Shown: in pieces, positions 10,707 to 21,779 of the stretch
Position numbering within the stretch: position 1 is the first letter of the stretch
How the letters are laid out: each line of letters begins with the position of its first letter
Assembly: GCA_023362775.1 (NCBI GenBank)
Contig: JALMGJ010000063.1
Coordinates: forward strand, 992,001-1,056,000
Source of the DNA: Charina bottae
Lineage: Eukaryota; Chordata; Lepidosauria; Squamata; Charinaidae
Length of the DNA: 64,000 nt
Direction: 5' to 3'
Position numbers and translations under genes: made by a program
Notes under the pieces: model-generated
What the model was told of the DNA's origin: nothing
Database searches by the model: none
Seen by the model: the letters and a program-made list of their open reading frames with translations, nothing else

Positions 10707-11345
10707 TTATTCGTTCAGTCGCTTCCAACTCTTCGTGACTTCATGGACCAGCCCACGCCAGAGCTTCCTGTCGGACGTCACCATCCCCAGCTCCCCCACG
10801 GTCGAGTCCGTCACCTCCAGAATATCATCCATCCATCTTGCCCTTGGTCGGCCCCTCTTCCTTTGGCCTTCCACCTTCCCTAGCATCAGCATCTTCTCCA
10901 GGGTATCCTGTCTTCTCATTATGTGGCCAAAGTACTTCAGTTTTGCCTTTAATATCATTCCCTCAAGTGAGCAGTCTGGCTTTATTTCCTGGAGTATGGA
11001 CTGGTTTGATCTTCTTGCAGTCCAAGGCACTCTCAGAATTCTCCTCCAACACCACAGTTCAAAAGCATCTATCTTCCTTCGCTCAGCCTTCCTTATGGTC
11101 CAGCTCTCGCACCCATAGGTTACTACAGGGAATACCATTGCTTTAACTATGCGGACCTTTGTTGTCAGCGTGATGTCTCTGCTCTTAACTATTTTATCAA
11201 GATTTGCCATTGCTCTCCTCCCAAGAAGTAGACGTCTTCTGATTTCCTGGCTGCAGTCAGCGTCTGCAGTAATCTTTGTGCCTAGAAATACAAAGTCTGT
11301 CACTGCCTCCACTTCTTCTCCCTCTATTTGCCAGTTATCAATCAA
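10707..11345 (-). pseudogene. BovB C-terminal domain
   Basis: The 212-codon frame starts WQIEGEEVEAVTDFVFLGTK and continues with CSQEIRRRLLLGRRAM, YGCESWTIRKAERRKIDAFE, RRSNQSILQEIKPDCSLEGM and ends VHEVTKSWKRLNE, the hallmark BovB C-terminus. It is frame-shifted relative to the RT core but otherwise intact. Its last codons overlap the 3' tail that Sauria SINEs imitate. Confidence 0.95.
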
Positions 11346-12275
11346 GCCATAATCTTGGTTTTTTTGAGGTTTAACTGCAACCCAGCTTTTGCACTTTCTT
11401 CTTTCACCTTCGTCATAAGGCTCCTCAGCTTCTCCTCACTTTCAGCCATCAAAGTGGTATCATCTGCATATCTGAGATTGTTAATGTTTCTTCCAGCGAT
11501 TTTAACTCCAGCCTTGGATTCCTCAAGCCCAGCACGTCGCATGATGTGTTCTGCGTACAAGTTGAATAGGTAGGGTGAGAGTATACAACCCTGCCGTACT
11601 CCTTTCCCAATCTTAAACCAGTCCGTTGTTCCGTGCTCTGTTCTTACCGTTGCTACTTGGTCGTTATACAGATTCCTCAGGAGGCAGACAAGATGACTTG
11701 GTATCCCCATACCACCAAGAACTTGCCACAATTTGTTATGGTCCACACAGTCAAAGGCTTTAGAATAGTCAATAAAACAGAAATAGATGTTTTTCTGAAA
11801 CTCCCTGCCTTTCTCCATTATCCAGCGGATATTGGCAATTTGGTCTCCAGTTCCTCTGCCTTTTCTAAACCCAGCTTGTACATCTGGCAATTCTCGCTCC
11901 ATGAATTGCTGGAGTCTACCTTGCAAGATCTTGAGCATTACCTTACTGGCATGTGAAATAAGTGCCACTGTTCGATAGTTTGAACATTCTTTAGTGCTTC
12001 CCTTTTTTGGTATGGGGATATAAGTTGATTTTTTCCAATCTGATGGCCATTCTTGTTGCCATAATCTTGGTTTTTTTTTATTTATGCCAGCAAATTTTCC
12101 AAATTTGCTGGCATATGGCATGCATCACCTTGACAGCATCATCTTGCAAGATTTTAAACAGTTCAGCTGGGATACCATCGTCTCCTGCTGCCTTGTTATT
12201 AGCAATGCTTCTTAAGGCCCATTCAACCTCACTCTTCAGGATGTCAGGCTCTAACTTGCTGACCACACTGACCAA
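11342..12275 (-). pseudogene. BovB reverse transcriptase core
   Basis: Two overlapping minus-strand frames (12275-12078 and 12121-11342) encode the RT. The first carries the NNKAAGDDGIPAELF motif. The second has YIPIPKKGSTKECSNYRTVA, the motif A block YFCFIDYSKAFDCVDHNKLW, motif B GVRQGCILSPYLFNLYAE and motif C RYADDTTLMAESEE with the catalytic YADD intact. The frames are separated by a small insertion near 12058-12100 that creates a palindrome (separate entry). Confidence 0.95.
12058..12114. repeat. Palindrome and templated insertion inside BovB RT
   Basis: 14-bp arms ATGCCAGCAAATTT (12084-12097) and AAATTTGCTGGCAT (12101-12114) flank 3 bases. Beside it, GCCATAATCTTGGTTTTTTT (12058-12077) repeats exactly the 20 bases at 11346-11365 of the same element. 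The extra sequence thus appears assembled from one inverted and one direct copy of nearby LINE sequence. Confidence 0.85.
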
Positions 12276-12284
12276 ACCTATTCT

Positions 12285-12659
12285 TCACCTCCACTGCATA
12301 TTCCTTAGGAATATAGTGAGCTCATATCTAACTGATCTGTGGGCCTTCCCTATTCTCTTTAGTCTGATTCTAAATTGTGCAATAAGAAGTTCGTGATCTG
12401 AACTACAGTCAGCTCCAGGTCTTGTTTTTACCGACTGTATAGATGTCCGCCACCTTTGGCTGCAAAGGATGTAGTCAATCTGATTTCGGTGTTGACCATC
12501 TGGTGAAGTCCATGTATAAAGTCGTCTTTTAGGTTGTTGGAAGAGAGTGTTTGTTATGCACAGTGAGTTGTCTTGGCAAAATTCTATCAGCCTATGTCCT
12601 ATGTAATAAAATAACATCTCTTTTTGGCGTATTATCCAGTAGGTGCTGCAGATCCTCAT
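12285..12659 (-). pseudogene. BovB endonuclease domain, C-terminal part
   Basis: The frame resumes at GHRLIEFCQDNSLCITNTLF, followed by KRRLYTWTSPDGQHRNQIDYIL and CSSDHELLIAQFRI. The SSDHELL motif carries the catalytic histidine of the endonuclease family. It is out of frame with the preceding block. It ends near a junction where the region linking endonuclease to RT is deleted. Confidence 0.9.
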
Positions 12660-13221
12660 AGAACTGATCTACTTCTGCTTCTTCAGCATCTGTGGTTGGG
12701 GCGTATATTTGGATCACTGTGATGTTAAATGGCTTACCCTGAATTCGAATTGAGATCATTCTATCGTTTTTTGGATTGTATCCAAGCACTGCTTTAGCCA
12801 CTTTATTATTAATTATGAAGGCTACTCCATTTCTTCTGTGGTCCTCTTGTCCACAGTAGTAGATCTGGTGGTCATCTGATGTGAAGTGACCCATTCCAGT
12901 CCATTTCAGTTCACTGACACCTGAAATGTCTATATTTAATCTTGACATCTCACCAATAACCACATCCAATTTGCCCTGGCTCATAGATCTTACATTCCAG
13001 GTTCCTATGGTGTGTTGATCTTTAGAACATCGGATTCGTTGTTCACCACCAGCACCGTTGGCCGCTAGCCGTCCTTTTGGTTTTGAGCTAGCTGCGTCAT
13101 CACGTCTGGGGCTAGTTGAACTTATCCTCTGTTCCTCCCCAGTAGCAAATTGACCATCTTCCGACCTGGGAGTCCCATCTTCCGATGGTATACCAACATA
13201 TCTCTGGTTGTACTGATCCAT
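12592..13221 (-). pseudogene. BovB apurinic endonuclease domain, N-terminal part
   Basis: A 209-codon frame. From about residue 70 it reads HTIGTWNVRSMSQGKLDVV, typical of the LINE apurinic endonuclease fold; VSELKWTGMG is at the position of the catalytic glutamate, and IIN and VIQIYAPTTDAEE follow. The frame ends after LLDNTPKRDVILL, just before where the GDWN metal-binding motif should be. That motif is missing because of a deletion, so the enzyme is dead. The next frame continues the domain. Confidence 0.9.
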
Positions 13222-13329
13222 TTAGTTTTCACGGCAAGAATACTGGGGTGGGTTGCCATTACCTTCCCCAGGGATCGTATTCAGTCTGACCTCTCTGCCA
13301 TGACCTTCCCGTCTTGGGTGTCCCTTCAT

Positions 13330-13405
13330 GGTTTAGCTCATGGTTTCATTGAGGTGCTCAAGCTCCAGCACCACGACAAGGTAACAATCTCCTTTGCTGG
13401 AGACA
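13330..13405 (-). promoter_or_regulatory. BovB 5' leader motif shared with another LINE
   Basis: Read on the minus strand: ACCTTGTCGTGGTG, then GAGCTTGAG, then CAATGAAACCATGAGC. The plus-strand LINE starting at 42810 has the same series with few changes. A conserved 5' leader in non-LTR elements may be an internal promoter or a self-cleaving ribozyme; which one is not shown by the sequence. Confidence 0.6.
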
Positions 13406-13424
13406 GTTTCTTCTAGTATACCTA

Positions 13425-14190
13425 ATTTGAATTTCAGTGGTACTTCAAAAAAGTTCATCATTTTAAGTACAGAAGAATGGGAACCATATTCTTAAAGATC
13501 AGCGATATGTTTCCAATGGAGGAAAATATAACAGCAAGAATATTTGCAAGAATAGAATTCAAAATCTCATCAGAATTATATTTTGGGAGAATAAAATTAT
13601 CATTATGGTAATACGAGAAAAGTGTTCAAAATATTTTGATTAAATAGCATTATATGTCAGTTATAAAATGCATGGTGACAGCTCTGAAAAAATGCTGACA
13701 ATATCAAATTGTCAGATTATGCAAGCTCCTTCTATCTTATACATACTTGACATTAGTGTAACTGTATTAAAATATCAATGGGCCATTGCAAAAAACTACA
13801 GGAGAATTCATGTTACAAGATTCCAATAACCTCAAGAATTCCTGTTAGGATAAATATGGCATCAACAATGAGCAGAGAGGTGATTTCATAACTGCTGCTG
13901 GACTAACACAGAAACTGGGAGAAAAAAATTACTCAGTATAATCGTTCAGAGAACAAACGTATGGTGTCTATTGAGGATTGATGAATGAATACGTTCCAAC
14001 ATCTGCTAACATTTGCAGCAAAGAATTATCCACAAATATGTCATCCAAACTCATGAAGGCTTTGAACTGTGAAGAACTAGGGGCTGTGAATGCCGTCCCC
14101 ATTCTTCCGCATAACTCTCTCCTCACTAGCTTTCTCAGTTCTTTCCACCAGGACATCTGAGCTTTAATCAAAGCTAAATCAACTCTCTGC
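13425..14190. other. Unique sequence
   Basis: AT-rich, no recognisable repeat. The 75-codon minus frame at 13968-14195 ends at a SINE tail and resembles no family I know. Confidence 0.4.
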
Positions 14191-14195
14191 TTCAA

Positions 14196-14264
14196 TATTT
14201 ATTTATTTTATTTTATTTTATTTTTATCCCACCTTTATTATTTTTATAAATAGAACTCAAAGTG
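14196..14264 (-). mobile_element. SINE 3' tail fragment
   Basis: Minus-strand reading ends in GAGTTCTATTTATAAAAATA-ATAAAGGTGGGATAAAAATA followed by (ATAAA)n, matching the tail of the SINE at 36099-36331. Confidence 0.75.
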
Positions 14265-15785
14265 ATGAAGAGGAGGGGCAAAATACCTTGAGAGGAAGTG
14301 GAGAGTATCTTCGGTCTAATGAGATTGAAAACAGAGTATAATCCATTTCAAACCTTACCCTGGGACAACAGAGACAGTAAAGAAGAATTACTTCTCTCTT
14401 CCACTTATCTACTGTGGGAAGAAAGCAGAGGAGGGATGCAATGTAGGTGAGAAAAGGCGACCCAGCCCAGATGTGAGAGGCATGGGAAGGAAATGTTTCA
14501 AAGAGACTCTGTCTCATTATAAGACTGGCTGGGAATTGACTCTTGCAGTTTTCGTTATCATGTTTTTATACCAAGCTAGCTTTAAAAACGCATTTCTGAA
14601 AAGCTGTGATTCTTGCTTCTTTGGTTTGCCAGCTACATGGGGCTTGATATCTACTGCCTCAAGCAGACCGGGGAAAAGCAGCCTCATCAGTCAGTGGCTT
14701 GCTGTATATCAGGCCTTGCTTCCAGCTTTAGAAGAAGGGGGAAAGATTCAGCTTTTAGAAACAGCCAAAATATTGTAGAGAAAATGCTGTGTATTAACTC
14801 TCAAGTGAACTGTATCTCAGAGGCACCATCTCTTGAGAGCCATCTATCTGGCACCTTCAAGCAGGACTAAACTACTTTCAAAAGAGCTGTGAAATCCATT
14901 TATCACTTGTCAACCTTAAAAGCTCAACATACATAGAGCACACTTAAAACCATTCCAGGGCTGCAGTTCCCATAGCAGCAGTTAAAAGTACTGGCAACCG
15001 TTTATTATTTACAAGTAGGAACTACTAAGTTCAGATCGAAGGCATGGCCATGCTTGGGTTTCCTTCCTGAAAATAGTTGAAAAAATGCCTTTAAGTTTCT
15101 GCATTCACAAAAACAGACTTCCATAAACTTCCTCCCATTAATTGGCAGCCCAAGCTGTGGAAAGCATATCTGCTGGGAAAGACTGCAGTTGCATATACAG
15201 AATGCCTCAAGTTGGAGGAGGTTAGTTCAATTTCTGGGTGCATTCCAGACCTGTGGATGAGAACCCTGAGAATGCTTCCCAATGGCTGGGGAATTCGAAT
15301 CCACACATCTGAAAGTGACGAGCTTGTGGAAAGCTAGACAATGCCTTGAAGTTCTGTCTTTGTACAAGTTGAGTGGTAGAATATTTTTTTCCTTCCAAAC
15401 TACAAAAAGGAGAAGGTGAGGAGGAGTAGAATGATTCTCTTGTTTCTTGTAAAGCCCAACATGAAGTAAAAGGGGCTAAGAGGCATTAGGTTCTAATTAT
15501 TCTATTTATTCAGAGCCTCTCTTCATCTTTTCATTCAACACTAGAAAGATTCTTCAGAGATGTTGAAGAGGGAATACCATAGCTGAGAACAGAGTTGGTC
15601 CAAAGTGTTTTTGGTCTACCTTCCATAAATACATGTTTTGTTGCTGCCCCATATCCTAATCTGCTGTCCTGTACCCTAAATGTGTTACTAGACCAGGGGA
15701 TGTGGAGGTGTGGTTGAGCCCATGCAATGGTTGCGTTGATTTGTTGTTGGTGAGTTTGTTTTATCCCGGTTACGAATCATATTGT
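14265..15785. other. Unique sequence
   Basis: No supported features. Open frames up to 101 codons (14473-14778) lack family motifs. Confidence 0.4.
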
Positions 15786-15789
15786 GTTT

Positions 15790-15790
15790 T

Positions 15791-15866
<76 letters not shown>

Positions 15867-15868
15867 TT
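15790..15868. repeat. (TTTC)n microsatellite
   Basis: About nineteen uninterrupted TTTC tetramers, which explain the Phe/Leu/Ser repeat frame over this stretch. It sits immediately before an L2-like tail. Confidence 0.97.
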
Positions 15869-15884
15869 TTATGCTGCTTTAATT

Positions 15885-15952
15885 ATTGTTAGCCACCCAA
15901 AGTAATGAACTTGAGATGGGTGGCCATATAAATTGAGATAACAAACAATATA
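15885..15952 (+). mobile_element. Degraded L2-type 3' tail
   Basis: GTTAGCCACCCAAAGTAATG..GAGATGGGTGGCCATATAAA matches the paired GCC-CCCAGAG / GATGGGTGGC hairpin of the L2 tail at 6897-6970. No coding part is left. Confidence 0.65.
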
Positions 15953-15959
15953 CTGTATA

Positions 15960-18900
15960 TGAGCAGCAGCAACATAGCAAACATATAAATATCAAAGGCT
16001 ACTTCTCTCATTTGAATGAGACACATCACCTCTTTAAGTCCTCCTATTTATAACTGCGTCTATCCCTGGAAATTTGAGGGAAATATTCTCTGGAATACTG
16101 TGCATGTTATCCCACAGCCAAGTTTATCAAACTGTTTCAGAACATCAGGTCCAAGATATGACTAACTGAAACAAATGCTTCTAAAATTTTAGCATCCTTT
16201 TCAGCTTGTTTTCCCACCTCATGCTTAGGGAGGGAATAAAGAGTCCCATGTTTTCCCTCTGCAAGTACACTAAGATCTTTATTTTCCTCCTTATCTTCAT
16301 ATTTCCTCAGTGTGACATAATGTTAAAGTATAAGGAGATTTCCAGTCTATCTGCTCACTGGATGACATCAGAACAGATTCCACTCATCTCACTGGATACT
16401 GAAGAGTTACTGTGGGGAAGGACTGGAGGAGGGCATACAATGTACGCCACCTTAAACTCTTGAATGGAAAGTAGAACATAATTCTATGGAATGAATAAAT
16501 ACATTTTAATGAATCACATGTTTGTCCCACTCTTCCTTCCATCTTAGGGTTGCTTACAAGTGCCTAATCCAACCCATGATTGGATCCTCACAAGCTTTAT
16601 GGTTTCCCCAGTTAAAACCTAGCATTGATCTCTATATCATTCTGGTGCCCTCATGATGACAAAGGAAGGGAACAAAGAAGGGTAAGTAACACAGGCTTTC
16701 TTCCAATCAGATATCATCTTGTTAGGTTTAAAGGAAAAGCAAAAACTGAAAACTCAGAATAGGGGGCAAAATGGATGCCTCCCAACCTGTAGTTTGAGTC
16801 TCAGATGACTTACATGCCTGACAAAGAGAAATGAGATTTATTTGTCTATTAAGCTCAAATTCAATTTCAAATATTATCCTACGTGGCAGAGAAATTACAT
16901 CTTTGGACTTTGCCCATAAATTATTTACCTCTGGCAGAACACTTAACATGCAAAACCCAACAAATTTCTTTTCTTCCTTTTGCTATCAAAGTTTGCATAC
17001 TAGCCAAAAGATAAACAGAAAACCATTAAGTGTTTTACACAGGATTGTATGCTTTCAATGGTCAAACAAATCTTTCCCAGGTAAACATTTGACAGCATTT
17101 TGCATTTAGGAACTAGAGAATGAGAAAGCCAGGTTATGCCCCCCAAAGACAGAATGGTGCAAATTGCATTAGAGTACAATACCTAGTTCTCCATACTTGG
17201 TGGGTTTGCTCAGATATGGTTATTACATCTCAATAAATTGATGAGAGAACATAAAGTAGTGGCTCCCACAGCAATATCAATTCTAAAATCTCAATTGTTC
17301 TATCAATAAGAAGAGGTTATTTTCCATATTTTCTTCTACCAATTGTATTTTGCATCCTACACCTCAACCCACAGTTACAGCACTGATGGGCAATTATACC
17401 CTGTTGATTGATAGGAAGAAAAAAAACTTCCTTTCAGAAAGTTTCATCAGAGGTTATTTACGTGACTGTTAAGCCTTTATAATCTACTTGTCTTGGAAGA
17501 GGACTAGAAACAATGTTGCAAAGAAGGGGACTACATAAGCTGATGTGGGGTACTTTTTGTTACTATAGTTCTAGAGGGGAGGCACCAACATTTGATGACC
17601 TAGCTGGAGATCCCACACCAAATCTTCAAATGCTTCCTGGTCCTCAATCAACATGGAAGGAGGCTGCACAGCTGTGTAGTCACTCTTCAGCAGCAATATG
17701 CCTAGATATTCAGTGTTTCAAGTAAACAGAACACTCCACACAGTTCTTCAATAAATTTTAGAGACTATTCTATAAAGGCAAACATTAGCCCTGGAAATAG
17801 GCTACATTAGTTGAGATTTGAACCATGCATAAAACTACACAATTATCTGGCTTAATATGAGACACACATAAGGTGAAGAAATCCCTTACTTTGTAAATTT
17901 TATTTGGACATTGGTATATAATTGGTAAGTCCCAAGCAAACTGCAATTTGACTATCTAAAGATTCAGGTCCAAAATGCAGTCACTAACAGCAAAAGCAAC
18001 TTTACCATGCTGATCAAGAGCCATCCAAACAAAATTAGAAATGCTGTCTCTTCAGAATGCAAGTTCTTCAAGGCATAATTGCATGTTCTTAACTTTAGCT
18101 TCTATGAGGAATAAGACTTGAACATCCTTCATTTAATTTCCTAATATCTCAAGACAGTTTTAAGAGTTTTCATATTACTACATAAAACAGACTTATTTTT
18201 AATGCACTCAGGTATAACACAGTAAATTAAATACCCAGCATTATATGCATGAGCGAAAAGTCAAGCATGCCAAGGATGTATCTCTATAAAATAGCTGAGG
18301 CACTGTAATTCTTTATCTGCATATCTGGCTCCTAACAATTAAGTTCTGGTAGCCATCCTTCATCCATAATGGAGCTTTTCCTGTTTTCCCTTTCTAGCAG
18401 AGTAATTCTACCAATACAATTACTTTGCCTCAATTAACTGACCTCCAAGGCTAGACTGCAACAACTTCAATACATAATTCTTTATCTAATGATACAATTA
18501 TTGAAGTCTTTCTCTGGGTGTCACATTTAAGAGTGCTCAGACTCAGCTAACACTATAAAAATATTTTGCTTTAGACTCCAGACAGCTTGCCTTATGCATG
18601 GACATCAACTATCAACTATCAACACATCAACTATCAATGCGACAATGTGGAGACTTACAAAAGCTTTCTAGAATTAGAATGAAGACAAGTTTCAAAGGCA
18701 AGAGTACTTGGTGAGTTATGTCACCAAGATCAAAACAAACTATTTACAACTGCTAGTCTTGATGGGCTAAACAACTGTCATAGCTTGGTTGAATAAAAGT
18801 TTCTTTCAAGAAGTAAATTATATAATCAAAGTGCTATGGAAGTAGTAAATCCACTAAAAGTATCTAGGCTATAAATCTATGAACAAGATATTTGCCTTTT

Positions 18901-19090
18901 GAATAGGATACCATAGTTATATCGATGTGATGAATGAATATTGCAATTGATTTTTCTTCAATTTCAGGCCTGCACCAAGCACACACACATCTATATACAA
19001 TTTTCTTTAGGTAGTAAGACAGATAGTTAAGCATACCATTCTAAATGTTATCAATCAAAAATACAGCCATGACTCAAATCTTGCTAATAT
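15960..19090. other. Unique AT-rich sequence
   Basis: Three kilobases without recognisable repeats or coding potential. A small CAACTATCAA direct repeat occurs at 18606-18635. Confidence 0.4.
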
Positions 19091-19097
19091 TTTAATT

Positions 19098-19340
19098 CTT
19101 TTATTTATTTATTATATTTGTATAGCCACCCATCTCACAAGAGAGTGACTCTGGGGGGCGTACACCACTTAATTAAGAAAAAAGCCAATAAATACATATA
19201 AAACAGTCATAATTAAAAACTATAAAACTATGAAAAAGCACATGAAACAAGAGAGGATAATTAATAAAACTACAACAGTCTTAACCCTATTAAACCTGAA
19301 GAAAAATATAAAATATTATTATATCTTATCCATAGCTTTT
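19098..19340 (-). mobile_element. L2 LINE 3' UTR and tail
   Basis: On the minus strand the tail reads GTACGCCCCCCAGAGTCACT..GAGATGGGTGGC with a terminal (ATAAA)n, preceded by an AT-rich 3' UTR like that at 6800-6900. It is the continuation of the L2 copy at 20675-21775, split by the insert between them. The junction at about 19340 is approximate. Confidence 0.75.
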
Positions 19341-20674
19341 AAATCTTACAAATCAAAAATCCTGTAAATCTTAGTCCAAATCATTAAAAAAGTGACATCA
19401 TGATAGCCTCATTATCAGTCCAGTTACATATTCTTAATTCTTTACCCCTCCTCAAAATATACCAGAGCATTTACATATTTCCCCATTACACATAAGGCGT
19501 CTTTTAAAATATAAAAATCCCATAGCCCAACTGCCCCCAGAGATACAGATTTCTCAGCAGGAAAAAAAACTCCCACATATCATATACCCTTCTTTCCCAT
19601 AACACTGATTCAGATAGTCATAACATTTCCCCAACATGGCAACTCCTTGTGCAGTTTTAAACTCAGACTGTCGTTTTAACCCCTTCAACAGCAAACCACA
19701 ATCTTCAGCTGGCATTACTTCAGACTGAGTAGCAGCAACTAAGTCCCCATCTTTACCAAAATCTTCATCTTCCATCATAGCATTTCCAGCTAGATGACAC
19801 ATTTTAGCAATAATCTCTTCTCCAATGTCCCAAACACTCTGCAAAATGTCTTGACAACACTCTGAAAGGATTTCTTTAAAAGTCTGTTTATGTTCACAAC
19901 GGAATTCTAAGAAATCTTTAAAATCTTCCATACTTCAGGCAATAGATTAAGGCGCCCCCTAAATAGTTAACTCACAAAGATAAAACTCACAGAAATAGAA
20001 GTTAATGACTTAATGAAAATATTCCGTCTGAAATTGACAAAAGAAAGTATACTAGAAAACAAGTCCCAGAGAGAATGAACAGAAAACTAAAGATTTAAAA
20101 CATTTAAACATTTAAGACATCAAATGCAACGTGTAGGAAAACAATCCATCCTTTAAATTTAGTACTAAAAATAGTATCGGAAAGGCAATTATGTTTTTTC
20201 AGCCCTCGTTACACTTTAGATGGGAAAACAAGCCAAAACGTTTTTAAAAAATTAAAAATATAATCCAAAAATAGCGATGATCACCAAGAGATTTCGCTTC
20301 TTCTTACTGTAAAAAGCTTCTCTTAGGGTACAAAACTTAAAAGCTAAATTGGGTGCTTTGGAAATGGGAAGGCAGAACTTACTGCCCCTTTAAGAGAGGC
20401 TGCAGCGCGGCTCGGAAAAGGATGAAATCCCAGCCTCCTGGTGAAGTCTTACCGTTAAATCACGGACACTGTCCACGCTCTCCTGCAACAACTCACCGTC
20501 TGGAGGACAAATGGGTCAATTCCCAGCGTTTTCCTTTCTCCAGAAAACACTGTGGGGTACAGGAAAAGCTTGCCTGTGCCATGGCAAAAAATGCCATGAT
20601 GTCAACTCTGCTCACGGAGCTTGCGAGAAAGGCTGTTCTGTTCGCCATATTCCCACCAGAAGTGTCATAACATA
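19341..20674 (-). mobile_element. Unidentified retroelement-like insert in L2
   Basis: About 1.3 kb that interrupts the L2 copy: the L2 frame runs to KTWLC and then changes to this sequence. The minus-strand start (about 20670) has GGGAATATGGCGAACAG, reminiscent of the YY1-type ATGGCG at the start of vertebrate L1 elements, followed by a 0.7-kb leader and a 125-codon frame. The 3' end is A-rich. It might be a 5' piece of an L1-like element with internal deletion. Boundaries are approximate and no clear target duplication is visible. Confidence 0.5.
19554..19931 (-). CDS. Uncharacterised 125-codon frame in the insert (ORF1-like?)
   Basis: Starts MEDFKDFLEFRCEHKQTFKE and ends CGSFFSC. The product is acidic and amphipathic, with no signal peptide or membrane segment and no RT, endonuclease or zinc-finger motif. 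The start lies after a 0.7-kb leader in a retroelement-like insert, so I infer a short ORF1-type protein or a truncated remnant of one. It is not recognised as any named family, and transcription is not shown. Low confidence that it is a functional gene. Confidence 0.35.
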   Translation of the reverse strand: MEDFKDFLEFRCEHKQTFKEILSECCQDILQSVWDIGEEIIAKMCHLAGNAMMEDEDFGKDGDLVAATQSEVMPAEDCGLLLKGLKRQSEFKTAQGVAMLGKCYDYLNQCYGKEGYMICGSFFSC

Positions 20675-21775
20675 GCCACGTTTTGAGGGACTTGCAGAAT
20701 GTTAAGAGGGATGGAGCTAACCTCACTTCGGGGGGAGAAGATTCCACAAGGCGGGCGCCACAGCAGAGAAGGCCTGCCTCCTGGGACCTGCCAAATGTAA
20801 TTCCCTGACAGACGAGACCTGAGGCATACCTTCTCTGCCAAACCTGATGGGACGGTCAGATGTAATCAGGGAGAGGCGGTCCCTCAGATAACCCGGACCC
20901 ATGCCATGAAGGGCTTTAAAGGTCAAAAACAACACCTTGAATTGGACCCGGAAGCAAACCAGCAAAGCTCACGGAGCAGAGGTGTGATGTGTACCATTCT
21001 AGAGTCACACATAACTGCACGTGCCCCTGCATTTTGCACCAGCTGAAGCTTCCAGATACTCTTCACAATAGCCCCATGTAGATTAAAGAAGTCCAAATAG
21101 GAGGTGACCAGGGCATGACTGACATTGAGCAGAACCCCCTGATCCAGGAATGGGCACAGCTGGTGTACAACATGAAGCTGTGCAAAGGCCCTCTTAGCCA
21201 TGACTGCCACCTGCTCATCGGAGTCATGAGTCCAGGAGGACCCCCAGATTGTGCACCAGGTCTGTCTGGGGCAGTGCCACCCCACCCAGCATCAAAGATG
21301 GCATAGTCCTAGAACCAGAAGGCCCCAAAACCCAAAGCCACTCAGTCTTGCCAGGGTTCAGCTGAAGCCTGTTGTTCCCCATCCAGACCCTCAAGCCTCC
21401 AGGCATTGGGATAAGACATTCACAGCATCACTTAATTCATAAGGGGCAGAGATGTATAATTGGGTATCATCAGTATACTGATGATACCTCATCCCATGGC
21501 AATGGATGAGCTCACCCAGCTGCCTCATTTAGATGTTAAATAGAAGGAGAGTACCAAACCCTGCGGCACCCCACATAGCAGGGGCCAAGGGCACGATCTC
21601 TCCTCCCAAACCACCACCGACTGGAATCGGCCCTGGAGAACGGAAGTGAAACAGCACAACACCGTGCTGCCCACCCCCAATCCTCTGAGCCGACCCTCAA
21701 GGATACCATGGTCAATGGTATCGAAAGCCGCAGAAAGGTCAAGTATCCAAGCTTTATCTTCTGTACACATTTGTT
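20675..21775 (-). mobile_element. L2 LINE reverse transcriptase region, decayed
   Basis: Minus-strand frames in order: LDLSAAFDTIDHGILEGRL (RT motif A), GVPQGLVLSFYL (motif B), a degenerate TDDTQLYIS motif C, WMGNNRLQLNPGKTEWLW, QVAVMAKRAFAQLHVVHQL, and GYLRDRLSLIT..RRQAFSAVAPALWNLLPP with KTWLC. These blocks are in several frames, so the copy is a pseudogene. It is older than the element at 19341-20674 that splits it. Confidence 0.9.
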
Positions 21776-21779
21776 AACC

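Larger units (their letters stand above)
10692..13405 (-). mobile_element. BovB (RTE-clade) LINE, decayed
   Basis: Minus-strand LINE with 5' leader (13405-13221), apurinic endonuclease, reverse transcriptase and C-terminal region, ending with the BovB tail AAGCGACTGAACGAATAAACAACAAA. It lacks an estimated several hundred bases: one deletion in the endonuclease (after RDVILL, rejoining at GHRLIEFC near 12600) and one between endonuclease and RT (near 12280). A further frameshift separates the RT from the C-terminal domain near 11343. BovB is abundant in squamates and supplies the 3' tail that Sauria SINEs share. This copy cannot make a working protein. Confidence 0.95.

Noticed and set aside
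13968..14195. 75-codon minus frame that looks protein-like
   Set aside because: No known family, no splice signals or start context worth calling, and it begins in a SINE tail.
15702..15905. 67-codon frame with a Phe/Leu/Ser repeat
   Set aside because: It is a (TTTC)n microsatellite translation.
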